DNA of 64,000 bases. Origin: Branchinecta lynchi. Taxonomy: Eukaryota; Arthropoda; Branchiopoda; Anostraca; Branchinectidae. Positions 42,461 to 54,849 of the stretch are shown in pieces. The translations under genes and the position numbers were made by a program. Numbering within the stretch: position 1 is the stretch's first letter; each line of letters opens with the position of its first letter. The notes beneath the pieces are model-generated. The model did no database searches. It had not been told where the DNA came from and worked only from the letters and a program-made list of their open reading frames with translations. The DNA is taken from the NCBI GenBank assembly GCA_023053575.1, contig JAKZAP010000011.1, forward strand, positions 4,216,001-4,280,000, in the 5' to 3' direction.

Positions 42461-43410
42461 ACAGTGTAGACTTGCAATATCTCTCCCGGTATTTCCTTTG
42501 ACATTTACATGTTATTATTATTCCTAGTGGTTAGTATTGGAAGGCAAAGAAAGAGAAAATAAAAGGAAGTGAGGGAGACGATGATAAATGTATGTTGTAC
42601 TGGTTTAAATTAAGAAAAGTTATGCACTTCCGCACAGGACATAGTTGTGCCCTTCGTGGGAGCGTGATGTAGCCGTAATATCGACCTAACCTGATCCTAA
42701 GCAGTAAAGCCTCTGTCACTTCTCATCAAATTCTGTATTTGGGACCTGGCTTCCTGGCTATCCAATCACTGGGGCCTTTATCGCAGCGTCGCATAAGACG
42801 GGGGGGGGGCCTAAATCTAAAAAAAAAATTGATTTCGTTTGCACTAAATGAAATAATTTCACCACGCGCGTAGAAACAATGCTTTATCGGCAAGGTGACA
42901 GTGCTAGATACGGAACATGACTTCAAGCTGGAAAAAGTAAAATCGGGCATCTGCACCTCCGTATGTGCAACATTCAATACAGTAGTTTTCTACAGACGAT
43001 TCAGGAGTGAGAATGAAATGAGAGATTATTTTTTTCGAGAATCTTTCACTAACTAGACTTGTCGTTTTAGGAACATACTTGGCATAAGAACTAGCAAGAC
43101 GTAAGTAAAAAATGCAATAGCACACCCGATTTGGCAAATAAGGACCGTACAAGGCGGCTACAGATTTAGTACCATGACTCTTAATTTGGAATCTACTTGG
43201 AACCTAATATTAAATGAATGCCAGCCAGTCTGCACGCTTAATCACCACGAAACATCCCAATTCCAAGTATGGCAAAAACCTGGTCGTGCCAAGTACAGCC
43301 ATCCTAAATTAAAAAAAATCCCCAGAGTTGACTTGGGATAATGTTTGTCGCTTGTCACGCCATTCTTTTTTTGCAATGGCTCGTAATCATGCTGGAACTA
43401 GCTAAATAAA
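42461..43410. other. No recognisable feature
   Basis: Nothing matched a repeat family or a coding pattern. Whether a 5' UTR exon of the CAS gene lies here cannot be told from sequence. Confidence 0.4.
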
Positions 43411-44721
43411 ACAAGACCAAAGGTTTCGATGGGATCCCAAAAATTCAATATTTGATTCAGGCAATTGGGTCTTGTGTTCGCCAAATCCAGTCTTCGACAA
43501 ACTTTTTGAACATTTTTACTATTGAAATTCAGAAACAGATTAAGGCCAAATAGCTAATAATCTAAGAAAAACAAGTTCAGACATGGATTCAGCATGCGTG
43601 TTTATCCCTATAAGTCATATCTGTTTTGACGAAAACTTCCTGCCACTTCTATCAATTTCACGGTTTCGGCCGAATTCCGGAACTACTTGTCCGGCGAAAA
43701 AAGAGAGCTCAAAAACGAACTTTCCCAATACTATACAATCTCTAATCAACTTCAAATAAAATATTTACTTATAACAAATTTTCCGGCTCCAGCCGGATTC
43801 CAGTCGAACTATATGTCCCGGTAAAAAATGATTGTCATACACGGATTCAGCATCTCTTCTTACTCCTAAATCACATATTTAATCAAATACAAATAAAACT
43901 TTAACTTTTAACAATTTTCCGGTTTTGGCAAGATTCCGGGCGAACTACTTGTCCGGGACAGAAAACTGTTTTCACCAAAGTGTTCAGCATGTTTTCTTAC
44001 CCCTAAATCGAACCTCTAATCAACTCCAAATAAATTTTACTTGTAACAAACTTTCCATTTTTTGCCGGATTTCGGGCGTACTACTTGTCCGGCGAGAAAA
44101 TGATTTTCACCATTGTCTTCAGCATGTCTTCCTACCCCTAAATCGAACATCTAATTTACTTCAAATAAAACTTTTACTTTTAACAGACTTTCCGGTTTTG
44201 GCCGGATTCCGGGATAACTACTTATTCAGGCGAAAGAATGATTTTCACCTTCGTGTTCAGCATGTCTTCTTAGCCCTAAATCGAACATCTAATCAACTTC
44301 AAATACAACTTTTACTTTTAACAAACTTTCCGGTTTTGGCCGGATTCCGGGCGAACTACTTGTCCGATGACAAAATGGTTTTCATCATGGTGTTCAGCAT
44401 GTATTCTTACCCCATAATCGACTATTATATTCATTTGCCCCTTAATTTGAACCCCCTCCCCCAACCCTAAATGTAGGGCTACAGAGCCCATCCACGAACT
44501 CGTCCTTACTCTTGACCCAGAGAAGCCTCACACCAAGTTTCATCAAATTATCTCATTCCCTTCGAGAGTTACAGTGCACGAACTCGTCGTTACTCTTGAC
44601 CCAAAGAAGCCTCACACCAAGTTTCATCAAAATATCTCATTCCCTTCGAGAGTTACAGTGCGCACAGACGGACAACTTTTGCGATGGCATAGGTCTCCAC
44701 TTACGTTTTGGGATCCCAAAA
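43411..44721 (+). repeat. Composite repeat with 137-bp units (copy 5)
   Basis: Head ACAAGACCAAAGGTTTCGAT plus GGGATCCCAAAA, about six units, tail duplicated once (CACCAAGTTTCATCAAA at about 44532 and 44617), then GTTTTGGGATCCCAAAAAA. The 181-codon open frame at 43925-44470 is repeat translation. Confidence 0.87.
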
Positions 44722-45351
44722 AAGACAAATCTCACTTAATTTAAAAAAAAAAAAAAAACTACAACATGAGATCATCTCAGTTCTCGCTAGTTGTAAAAAC
44801 AAACAGTTTTATTGTATTTCCTCTATTCTTGGCAAGGGTCATTTTCATGTCGCACCTGGCAACAGTAACAAAGAAAAATCCTGCTAAATGCCACCATGAA
44901 CAAACGTATCGGACACGTAAAGCTCAGTTGCAACTGTTTAACAATTATAACCGTCAATAAGTTAGTAGACATAAATAGCCATTAATAAAAGGTATCGAGA
45001 TCGATGGTCCTTTGAATTTTTGGTCGCACCCGCTACACGGTACTCTTGAGTCTTACGTTTCGGTTTCCAATCCAAATCTGATCTGCATTTCTTCTTTTAT
45101 TCTTAAACAAACTCGTTGCTTAACCAATGCGGAACGAGCTGAAACTGCGCAGATGGCACTAGATGTCATTTAACTTCGCAATACTCAATATGATTAAGTC
45201 CAAAACACGCCACTGATTCTCAGGAAGAAGGAGTAAACATGTCCGTAACGACCAAACTCAATGACTCAAATCCTGAGTCAGCGCAGCTGTGACACCATTT
45301 CTTCCTTTCTTCCGCAGGTACCCAGAAATTCTGCATCGGAAGGGAGAGATA
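44722..45351. other. Unassigned; strong acceptor-like site
   Basis: TTCTTCCTTTCTTCCGCAG at 45299-45317 (plus) looks like a 3' splice site. The following codons (YPEILHRKGEI) stay open across the MITE at 45352 if it is skipped, but no donor or family was found. Confidence 0.25.
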
Positions 45352-45580
45352 AGTTGCGTTTTTTTGGATGTAGTTTCGGTGTAGTTTCGCTTAAAAGCCG
45401 TTTTATTTGTCCATTCCATATTCTGTAGTTTCAAACCTGAAACTACGGAGCTCAAACTACAAACTACCTCGCCGACGTAGTTAGGTGTAGTTTGACTTTT
45501 CGGAAACAAGAACTCAATAAAACGCACGTAAGACAAAACAAACTTTGACGAAACAAAAGTGAATCCAATAAAACGCAACT
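45352..45580. mobile_element. MITE with AGTTGCGTTTTNTTGGAT ends
   Basis: The 229-bp element has inverted ends, possible ATA flanks, and an interior rich in GTAGTTT/AAACTAC motifs, including the hairpin GTAGTTTCA..TGAAACTAC. The first 12 bases match the ends of the family at 3830, suggesting a related transposase. Confidence 0.75.
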
Positions 45581-46401
45581 ATAGTCATCAAGAGTATTCA
45601 ACCGCGTCCACCCTTTCCCACTTTAGCGCTCCTAGCGTATTAAAGCACAACTGGAAACAATACCACGAGTTGACGTGTAAAACTCATCACAAAAATAAGA
45701 TACAAATTCAAAAATTGGAAAAACCTTCCAAGTTGATCGGTAACAGCTAAATAAAACAAAACGTAGGTGTAATAGTCAATAGTCTAATTTTCAATTTAGT
45801 TTTCAAAGTTTCAGGCGCCAATGAGGAGTAGCGTTTTCAATCGTACTTCATCCGCTAGGAGCACTCAATTGAAATAACTCAATTTTTCCTGTTTTTTAAC
45901 TAACAGTTAATAGTCATACGCAATTCGTAATGAATTATTATTATTATATTCGAAAGAGTAGCAAAGGTTTCTAACAATATATTAGGTTTTTACGCCGAAA
46001 GACAATACAACAAAAACAAGAATATCACTTACAAACAAAAAATTTCCAGTGCGCTTTTAAAGCTTGCAGTTCACTCTGTTCACTAGACTGAAAATAACCC
46101 TGCTATGACTATTATCTGTTGGTTGATTGGCACTTACACTGGGGAACGGAACGGAGCAGATAAAAAGTGATCCCACTAGGTCAACAAACGTTGCTGATTA
46201 GATTAGTGGAAACAATCACAGTTCAGAGTAAAAAGGCTGGTGACCATAAGTGTACCGAAAATAAAAAAATGCTTTTTACAGGTATGGTCACACCTGGACA
46301 CCAGTTGCACACCAGACATCCATGGCAAAGTACAAGAATTCGAGCACACCTCTGTCATGAATAACATTGCCTCTAATCTCCACTTGTATACGCTCAGTTT
46401 A

Positions 46402-47472
46402 AACAAGACCAAAGGTTTCGATGGGATCCCAAACATTTTATATTTACAGACAATCGGGTGTTGTAGCGGTCCAATGGTAATCATCGGAGAAGACGAAGTT
46501 CAAATATGGATTCAGGATGTGAGTTTACCCCTATAGCCTGCGTCATGTCTACTTTGATGAAAGTTCCTGCCTTACTTCAGCCAAATTTCCGTTTTCAGTC
46601 GGATTCCGGGCGAACTACTTGTCTTGCAAGAAATTGAAGTTCAAAAACAGATTCAGCGTATCCATTCCATCCATATCTCCATAATCAACTTCACATAAAA
46701 CTTCAACTTTTAACAAATTTTCCGATTTTAGCAGGATTCGTGGCGAAATGTGTCCAGGTATAAAATGAGTGTCATACAGGAATTCAGCATGCCTTCTTAC
46801 CCGAAAATCGAACACTTAATGAGATTCATATAAAACTCTTACTTTTAACAGATTTCCCGGTTATGGCCGGATTCCGGGCGATCTACTTGTCCGGCGACAA
46901 AATAATTTTCATATTAGGATTCAACATGTTTCACTATCCGTAAATCGAACCTCTAATCAACTTCAGATTAATCTTTTATTTTTGACAAACTTTCCGGTTT
47001 TGGCGGGATTCCGGCCGATCTACTTGTCCGACGAGAAAATCATTTTCATATTCGAATTCAGCATGTTCCCTTACCCCTAAATCGGATATCTAATCAACTT
47101 CAGATAAAACTTTTACTTTTAAAAAAATTTCCGGTTTTAGCCGGATTCCGGGTGAACTAGTCTTCCGCCGAGAAAATGGTTTTCATATTCGTGAGCATAC
47201 CGTCTTACCCCGTAACCAACTATCTCATCAGCTTTTAAAAAATATTTTTTTTCCGCCCCTTAATCTGAAACCTCTCCCCCTCCCCTAAATATGCAGCTAT
47301 CGGGCTCATCTACGAACTCGACCTTTCCCTCGACTCGAAGAGTCCTCACACCAAGTTTCATTAAAATATCTCATTCCCTTCGAGAGTTATCGTACTGACA
47401 GACGGACGGACAGACGGACAACTTTCGCGATGTCATAGGTATCCCTCCACTTACGTTTTGGGATCCCAAAAA
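46402..47472 (+). repeat. Composite repeat with 137-bp units (copy 6)
   Basis: Head AACAAGACCAAAGGTTTCG at 46402, about five units, tail CACCAAGTTTCATTAAAATA, GAGAGTTATCGTACTG, GACGGACGGACAGACGG and GTTTTGGGATCCCAAAAA. Confidence 0.87.
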
Positions 47473-47554
47473 GGCGAAAGATAGGAAATGAGAAACCAGA
47501 TGTGAGTGTTACTTGAAAGCAATCCATCTAACGGAACAATTAGCTGTTCAATTT

Positions 47555-48007
47555 AAGGGCGATTAAGGCGGTCTGGAAAGCGCCGCTGGCTTATTCGCCG
47601 AGTGTCTTTGCGACTGCGGCTAAAACGCGCATTGCTTTCCAGGGCTGTGCTGGAGCTCCACTAGTGTTGGAAAGTGACGAGAAAAGTAAACCCACTCTGT
47701 ACTTCGAAAGCGAATTTACCGAGTCAGCGAGAAGTTGTAAATGACTATCTCTCCTTGCCGGTGCAAAATCTCCGGCCTCGCCGGGTACCTAGCGGAAGAA
47801 AGTCAGAAGTGGTGTCACAACTGCTCCCAATGCTTGACACAAGATTTGATTCTTTGAGTTTGAGTCGTTACGGAGACGCTTACTCCTTCTTCTTGGGGAT
47901 CACTGGCGTGGACTAGTCACGTAAAGTATTCCGTTTGTTCTGGCGTTCGGCGGACTCTCGCTTTGCTTTTACGAGAGCGAATCCGTGTGATTGCCAGAAT
48001 CGCCCTT
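47555..48007. mobile_element. MITE with AAGGGCGATT ends
   Basis: The left end is TTAAGGGCGATTAAGGCGG and the right end GCCAGAATCGCCCTTTA. CTGGAAAGC near the left end is repeated in reverse (GCTTTCCAG) further in. A shorter relative is at 59445-59730. Confidence 0.7.
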
Positions 48008-48207
48008 TACCGAAAAGGGTGTATTTTGAAATATTCCGATTTCCGAGTCCCTTTGCAATAAGTGTAGCCTACAACATATTTTTTTTTTTACCGGTGACAG
48101 GATACCTCTGACTTAGTAACGTTTTTCCGTCCGTCCGCCTGTCTGTTAGCATGATAACTCCTGAAGCCGGGGCAGAGATACTTAGTTAAAACTTTATATG
48201 AAGATTT

Positions 48208-48960
48208 TTTTTTGTTTTCCTCCACTCAGCGACAGAAGTGTGGCACTTATTCTTTCTATTTTTACTTTAAAATTGTATTATCTTTACAATTCTATTCATA
48301 ACTTAACATTTACCTTAATATTTTCACCTTTACTTTTTACAATAAAAAAAAAATGTTAAAAATCAAAATCAATGAAACGCATTCAAAATGATTATTGTAA
48401 CATGAAAACGAGTCACACACACTAACCGAAAAAAAAAACTAAAGATAAGAGCACAACCCACGCCGAGAGGTGCCCTTCCGCCATAGGGCACGTCTACTGT
48501 GGTGCCAAAAATAACTACATCAAAAAACGAAAACAAGATTCGAATTCTTTTACACTAAAAAACAAAACACACCAACCTCTCAACTTTAAAACTTTACACT
48601 AAATAAAAAATTCTATTTAAATTTTCCCATAAATAAACAAAATGATTTCAATGTGGTCTATTATTACAATAAACAAAACATTGGTAACAGAACACCCTGA
48701 AATCATCCCACACACGCACACAAATTTTAAATACCATTTAATTTTTCTAAGAAACCCCAAAATACAACTTTGAATGTTTTTGATAAACAACAAAACAAAA
48801 ATCAAAATTAAAAACCAAATTATTAGTACTTTCTCATAACTAACATATTTACAATTATTTTTAAATAGGATTAAATTAAAATTTGACTGTTCAAATTTAA
48901 ACTCTCCAGCCACTCACAATCAACCGTTCTCGACCACTTCGCGCACGGCGAATTCTTTAG
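48208..48960 (-). mobile_element. LINE 3' UTR, minus strand, C-poor
   Basis: Its terminal 110 bp are shared with 15846-15985. The interior is almost free of G on the plus strand (C on the transcript strand), as in the 3' UTR at 36364-37249. No ORF remains. Confidence 0.55.
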
Positions 48961-49664
48961 ATGAAGGTTCCTTAGGTCAAAACGCAGGTGGATTCATAGT
49001 AGTCCCAGTAGCCCTACATATAGAGGTGTGCCCCCCCCCCCCGAAATAAATTCCTGGATACGGGCCTGGGTGTGGTTAAGCGGGTGATAAGGGATTAATA
49101 ACATGTCGGGTGAAGACCGGAAATCCGCAAGGAATATTTAAAGGAAGATTAAAGATTCCCCTTCAAGATTTCATCGAAACCCTTGGTTGCATCATGTGAC
49201 AAACTACGACACACTGTTCCGAAGGGAAATCATATGTCCGTTCAAAGGAAAAGTCAATCTGGAACTTGATGCTCCATAACTGATATACGTGATTATACTT
49301 TGTAGATGGTGCCTCCCCCTATCCCATTTTGTATCTAGTTGACAGATTTGAATTTCCAGTTCCAGCTTCAGCTCCCACACATGATGCAAATCCCTCGGGA
49401 AGTGAACTAATTGTATTCCCAAATTAACGGATCGAAATGCCTGTATGAAATAGGTCACAAAATTAGAACAGAAGGCGGACCTGGACGAATACCATTTTAG
49501 AGGGGATGTGTTGCTGTAAACAGGGGCGTCCGAGGGGGGGGGGAGGGGGGAGACAACTGACCAGACGGTCTGTGGGAAAACAAAATCTGGTAATTTTTTT
49601 AATTTTCAAAATTGTAACTGTCATCTTAAAATTTGTCAAATTTGCCTGAACCGGATGATTTGTA

Positions 49665-49885
49665 GGAAGTCTACCGGATTACTGCTCAGGGGACCAACCG
49701 GAATTTTGCTCAGGAAGTCTACCGAAGTCTTGCTCAAGGAATCTACCGGATCTTGACTTAGGGAATCTATCAGAACTTGTCTCAGGGAATTTTCTGGAGG
49801 TTGGATCAAGGGATCTACCGGAACTTGTCCCAGGGAATCTACTACAATTTGGCTCAGGAAATCTACCGGGATTTTACTGCTTACC
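49665..49885. repeat. 24-bp minisatellite, about nine units
   Basis: Units like GGAATCTACCGGAACTTGTC plus TCAG repeat at 24-bp spacing. Because 24 is a multiple of 3, all frames show 8-residue repeats (for example GNLPELVS on the plus strand, in the frame of the downstream coding relic). Confidence 0.85.
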
Positions 49886-49937
49886 GGATAAGTATAGACG
49901 CACAGCATAACGGATAACCGCGACACAACTTTACAGA

Positions 49938-50490
49938 GTGATTCCTGCATACAGACAACACAGCGTACCGGAACGTTCACCGAGTGATTCCGGTAATATC
50001 CTAAATTTCTCTAGCCCAGATACAGACGTAGATCTGACCGAGAAGGTTGCTAGACTGGCGAAAGATGAGGGAGAAACGGAGGTGAACGCCAGTGAACTGT
50101 CTAGAGGAAGAATACCAAAGGCAACATCGACATATGACAGTGCCATCCCCTTTCAGGGATTCTTCAACTACCCCAGTTCCTAGAGTTAGTTTCTTGGAAT
50201 TCTACACCTCCGAAATGAGGAAACTGATCTCGTCGCTGGTCGGCGAACTAGAACTGACCGTGAACAAGACCGCCGAAACAATATTGCCTATGGTTAGGTG
50301 CTTCGTCGAAGTCGACGTATCTAGCTCCAACAGCTTTCTCGACTTCTTTCCAGTGATAAGGGTGAACTCAGAAGAGTTCAATAAACGAATTAGCCTTGTT
50401 CCGACATGATCTTGAAAGTCGCCAGCAGAAGCTCCGAACAAACAAAACGTTTGTAGATATATTCGAAGTATCTCGTGAATTGCAAAATGT
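49938..50490 (+). pseudogene. Coding relic of unknown family with frameshifts
   Basis: Three overlapping frames follow each other. The first holds DVDLTEKVARLAKDEGETEV. The second holds FYTSEMRKLISSLVGELEL and SFLDFFPVIRVNSEEF. The third, after about 50390, holds FRHDLESRQQKLRTNKTFVD and VSRELQNVLPLVQKTFTSC, then stops. The helical, charged character suggests a real ancestral protein, likely of the enclosing element. I do not recognise it. Confidence 0.5.
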
Positions 50491-50904
50491 CTTACCACTA
50501 GTACAGAAAACGTTCACAAGCTGCTAAGACAATCCCTGTTACCTCAGCAAAAGGTGAAAGAATTTTTAGCCAGACCACCTTACGTTCAACAATGGCTGAC
50601 CAGCGTCTTGAAAGACTGTTACTAATCGCATGTGAAACGAGCCTATCTCGTCTCAACGAGCCTATTTTTGTTTTACTGTTGTCTGTAACACATAATTGAG
50701 GTCAGAACACAACAGTATTCTCGAGTTTCTGCAGAGATGGTCACTACGGAGGATTTCCAGTAAAACCTCGAAAAGTTCCGGTAAAACTCTGAAGCCCCCC
50801 CCCCTCCACCATCAGGAAGGTGTTGGAACACCCCTGACTGTAGGTTTAACTCTAGCCTACGCAGAAAATAGTCAACTGCTCATTGTTTATGGATTTTGAA
50901 TAAA

Positions 50905-51055
50905 TGATATCAAGAACAAATAAGCACCAGAATCTCCGTCTCCTTATCTCTGTAATACGTCCATGCGGAGGTAGGAGATACGTGGAACATCGCAATTCGT
51001 ACATCTACAAACACCTATATCGCAGCAAAGCCCCGGAGAAGAAATTTACACTATC
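50905..51055 (+). repeat. Dispersed repeat, partner of 19147-19315
   Basis: Shares CCATGCGGAGG-, GGAACATCG- and TCTACAAACACCTATATCG-type blocks with the other copy. Confidence 0.58.
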
Positions 51056-51094
51056 GTGCGACATGTGGCAATCCTGTTTTTTTTTGCGGTAATT

Positions 51095-51467
51095 CCAAAT
51101 AAAACTAAAATCCAGATAAAATCTCAATGAATAGAACTCCAGTCTTACATCCTTACCATTCCGGGGATACAAGTGTCCTCAGATTTATGTCTATAGGCTT
51201 GATAAAGTAGTTAATTTTACTATTTAGAATTCACCTTGCTGCTCAATTTGAATTTCTCGCCATATCCGAGCCAACAATCGAAATCACCTCGTCCGTTGTT
51301 TGTCGGATTCGAGCCACAAAAATCTTGTCGATCGCGGAAAGACACTTCTGGGCCACACAAACTACCTCGGAAATACTCTTTTCGAGCCACAAACACTCTG
51401 TGGGATCGCGAAAAACGGAGCCACAAACAGTTCCTGGGACCGCAAAAAATGGGGGTCGAGGTTTAAT
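51095..51467 (-). mobile_element. GTGGCTCG-repeat element (copy 3, partial, reversed)
   Basis: On the minus strand it matches the first half of 41518-42002: repeated TTTGTGGCTCG, GACAAACAAC and GCGAGAAATTCAAATT, through to GAACTCCAG-type 3' sequence. Confidence 0.75.
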
Positions 51468-52171
51468 TGTCTTTTGTTTACCTTTTTCCCGTTTCTTTTT
51501 TGTTCCCAGTATAGCCTACTTATGCTAAGTGATTAAACTATTGAATCCTGCCACAAATAAATCTGTATAGATTTTCACGTGGCAGGTCTGTTATGAGGTC
51601 TGTAATTTCATTACATATTAAAATTTGTCTGTCAAAATGCCTCTGCTGCCGAAGCTATCCCTCCTGAAAGCTATCCCTCACTTTGTCCGCATTAAAAACT
51701 CGCGACCAGTAATAATGCACAAATGACTTGAAGGCTTTCCTGGTGTACTCATGACCAGCAAGATCGCATGTGTTGTTGAGACACCTGGTGCAATGACTGG
51801 ATATGTCTTCCATATTTGTAGATAAATGACAGCATTACATGCTACTTTCTTGGCTGGCAGAAGAAAAAAAAGTAAGGTGTAGAGTTAAGATGTATAATGC
51901 AAATGGCTACTTGAGTTCCGAAGTCAAATGACGGTCACCACCTCGCAACCAGCAATTTTCGTAAGATAACTTTGAAGCTAAGGAGAGACTGAAAAGTTCT
52001 GAGCTTTTTAGTGTTATTTAAAAGTATACCATGAAAATAACGTTTGACGTTATGTCTTATGGAAACGTTAAACTTAAAGACTCGATTTTTCCGGTCCTTA
52101 GTCATTTCTGATGTGTGGTAGTTTGAATGAGAACCTAAAACTTGCGTGTCAATGTGACAATTCAAGTAAAC
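51468..52171. other. No recognisable feature
   Basis: Nothing matched. Confidence 0.4.
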
Positions 52172-52556
52172 TTTAAGGACCCCTCGCACTATTTACTCTT
52201 CAAGTTACAGTATTTAAAAAATTTGAATATCAAAACTTTAAAACTACGCTGTACTTTCAACACATAACCCACGGTTTTTACTGCTGTAAGCCTATTCCGA
52301 GACTCGTTGACTTGTAGCGAAAACATGGAAGCAATTTACATAACCGGTTTTTCTGATGGAAAAACTTTTCGCAGACAACCGTTGACAGTGTGATATACAT
52401 CGAAGGTAGCAAAAAACAGCAGGTGAGAAAATCAGCGTGGTTTTGTCCGACGGGTTAGATGTACCGTTCGAAACTGGAGTCTCTGGGTTTAGAAATATAC
52501 GGAGTGATTAAGGAAGTAGGTTGCATTAGTATTATAGGTAAGACAGGTCGTTTAAC
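52172..52556 (+). mobile_element. TTAA-type MITE, plus orientation
   Basis: TTTAAGGACCCCTCGCACTA to AAGACAGGTCGTTTAA. Same landmarks as 20832-21210. Confidence 0.82.
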
Positions 52557-52740
52557 ATTTTCCTCCTAGGAACATCGTTTTAACGTTCAAAAGCCTCTCC
52601 TCCAGTCCTCCATACACTTTGCTGTTGGCGATGGACGCCCAACCAAAATAGGTCTAACAGATTTGATCATAACCTCTAAGCCAACTATCTTCCTAGTGAC
52701 GTAAGATTTCCTGAGTGGCGGCCAACACGCTTTTTGCATC

Positions 52741-53122
52741 TAAAGGACCTGCCTTACCTATAATACTAATGCAACCTACTTCTATAATCACTCCATATAT
52801 TTCTAAGCCCGGGGACCCCAATTTCGTACGGTACATTCTACGCCCTGTAACAAAACAACGCTGATTTTCTCACTTGCCATGTTTTGCTACCTTCGATGTA
52901 ATATCACGCTGTCGACGGTTGTCGGCGAGAAGTTTTTCCATCAGAAAAACCGGTTATGTAATTTGTTTCCCTGTTTTCACTATAAGTCAACGGGTCTCAG
53001 AAAAGGCTTACAACAGCCAAAACCGTGGGTTATTTGTTGAAAGCTCAGCCTTAGTTTGGAAGTATTCAAATATTTTAAAATACTGTAAGTTGAAGAGTAA
53101 ATAGTGCGAAGGGTCCTTTAAA
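52741..53122 (-). mobile_element. TTAA-type MITE, minus orientation
   Basis: TAAAGGACCTGCCTTACC to GCGAAGGGTCCTTTAAA. Together with 52172-52556 it forms a large inverted repeat with a 184-bp spacer. Confidence 0.82.
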
Positions 53123-53947
53123 GACTTAGATCTGAAACTACCTGCACCAGCTACCTGCACTAACGGCTTCTGATCTAGTAGGTGGCAAACATATAGTAGC
53201 GGCTACTCGGGAACTTGATAGCTGGGAAATAAACCGTCAAAACGCCCGGGCCGGTATTTCGAAGCCAAAGCTGAAAGCAAGAAGTCTAGGTTTTGACAAG
53301 GACTTCAATAATCCGAAACATTTTCAAGAGGAAAGTCTGTGCCAGCTAGGTAGGGTTTAGCTAGGGTCACTGAATACTAGCAGGCCCCTTGAATAATTAC
53401 TCAGGTGACAAAACGGGTGAAGAATTGATGTAAACGGTTGAAATTAGTTTCTGTTATTCGTGAGTAATCTTAGCTGGTGTTAATATTTTGCAGAAAAATA
53501 AGTAAAGCTGTGTTCACAATAATCATTCCTCGTAATGGTTTCTCCCCCATTTTCCACCAGATCAATCAAACTCCTTTTGTCCAATTAATTCCTATTAAAT
53601 AGGTACAGTTCCGTTCACAACAATCATTGTATCAAGTGGTATTAGCTTCTCCCACATTTTCCGCCCTACATACTACCTTTTAAGTCCAAGCCCAACAATA
53701 TGATTACCAGAGTTTAGGAGCATTGACGGGTGCTCAGAGAACGACCTTGATCTTCCTCTCTTTAATATCAGTCTGCTAATTATTTTTAAATGCAGCTCTT
53801 TAGACAGAACGACTACACTATGACATTGCTTTATCCAAGCTGGAATTGTTTCCTGGTTCACGGTCTGGGTCTTCGGACATTTGCAGGAGTGGACATGAGA
53901 CGGAAACTCTCCAATTCACTTGTCGCTATGGTGGCTTTTTGGGAGTA

Positions 53948-54418
53948 CAGTAGAGGTATGCTTATGTGAACGTCTGCCGACAGTAAACGATCGCCGAAGA
54001 AAAAACTAAAAGCCAAACCAGGCATTTTTTCCTATAAATACTAGTAACAGTCACTCACACTTTTGTCACTTTTTGAATATTTTGCTGATTCACGGCTGAA
54101 AGTGGCTCAGCTGACACCTCGTTTGCTTTTTATAATTGGAAAAGTTTGCCACGAGGAACGCACCTTCAGTGGCGAAGATGGCGGTTCGAACCGGCAGGTG
54201 CCTTCCAAAGAGGAAGGACCTTTTCAATAAATTCGAAATAAAAGAAATTTAACTGAATTCCTACTTCAAGTTTGTACCAGGATAACCCTTAAATAGTTGG
54301 CTGTTAGCTGATATCAAGTTTGTTATTTTTCTTTTCTATTTTACTTTATTATATGCAAGTAAGAAAGCCAAGGTAGTGGAACAGTTAAAAAAGTGTTCAA
54401 ATAAGCATACCTCTACTG
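53948..54418. mobile_element. Mariner-like MITE with TA target site
   Basis: TA at 53946-53947 and 54419-54420 flanks inverted ends CAGTAGAGGTATGCTTATGT and its reverse (GCATACCTCTACTG), about 24 bp with one mismatch. A TA duplication with CAGT-start termini is typical of Tc1/mariner. There is no transposase. The interior carries GATGGCGGTTCGAACC. Confidence 0.85.
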
Positions 54419-54849
54419 TAATAGATCGATACTTTCTTACTGTGCTTCACACCAAGGTGAATATTCGCAGAATAGCCCGATTTTTCGTCGACCACAAATT
54501 TCGTGCGACAAAGCTACAAATTCTCTGCGATTCTTCGGAGAATCGCTGTAATTGGATTATTTCAACTATATGTACAAAATCGCGCCACAAAAACCTAGGA
54601 AATATAATTGTTGGACAAATTATATTAGCTGTCAAATGTCAGCCAGTTATACATGAAAAGAACAGTAACACAAGCAGAGGCATTTGGTCCTCAAAGCCTA
54701 GGAGACAGTTGGTTCCGAGGCGGGGATAGAAGGACGGAAAAAGGAACAATTTGCCACCTTTTGTAGCTGAACTCAATCATCGTGTGTGAACTTTGCTGCG
54801 ATTTTGTAGCTGCTACAAAACCGCGCCTCCTAACTCGCGATCCGAATTC

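Larger units (their letters stand above)
49516..50834 (+). mobile_element. hAT-like element with a broken reading frame
   Basis: The ends are CAGGGGCGTCCGAGG and, inverted, CAGGGGTGTTCCAA. Both are followed inward by G runs. The flanks GCTGTAAA and ACTGTAGG agree at five of eight positions, the differences being transitions. It encloses a 24-bp minisatellite and a decayed coding region. Pairing of the two ends is inferred. Confidence 0.5.

Noticed and set aside
43925..44470. 181-codon open frame with repeated NYLS..FLPLNRTSNQLQI peptide
   Set aside because: The peptide repeat follows the 137-bp DNA unit. The frame appears in parts in every copy and shifts between units.
45299..45351. Strong plus-strand acceptor as proof of a gene
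   Set aside because: No donor, no recognised peptide, and the putative exon is broken by a MITE.
49636..49980. Min-strand repeat protein (VDSLSQDP repeats)
   Set aside because: All frames show 8-residue repeats because the minisatellite unit is 24 bp. The coding relic downstream is on the plus strand.
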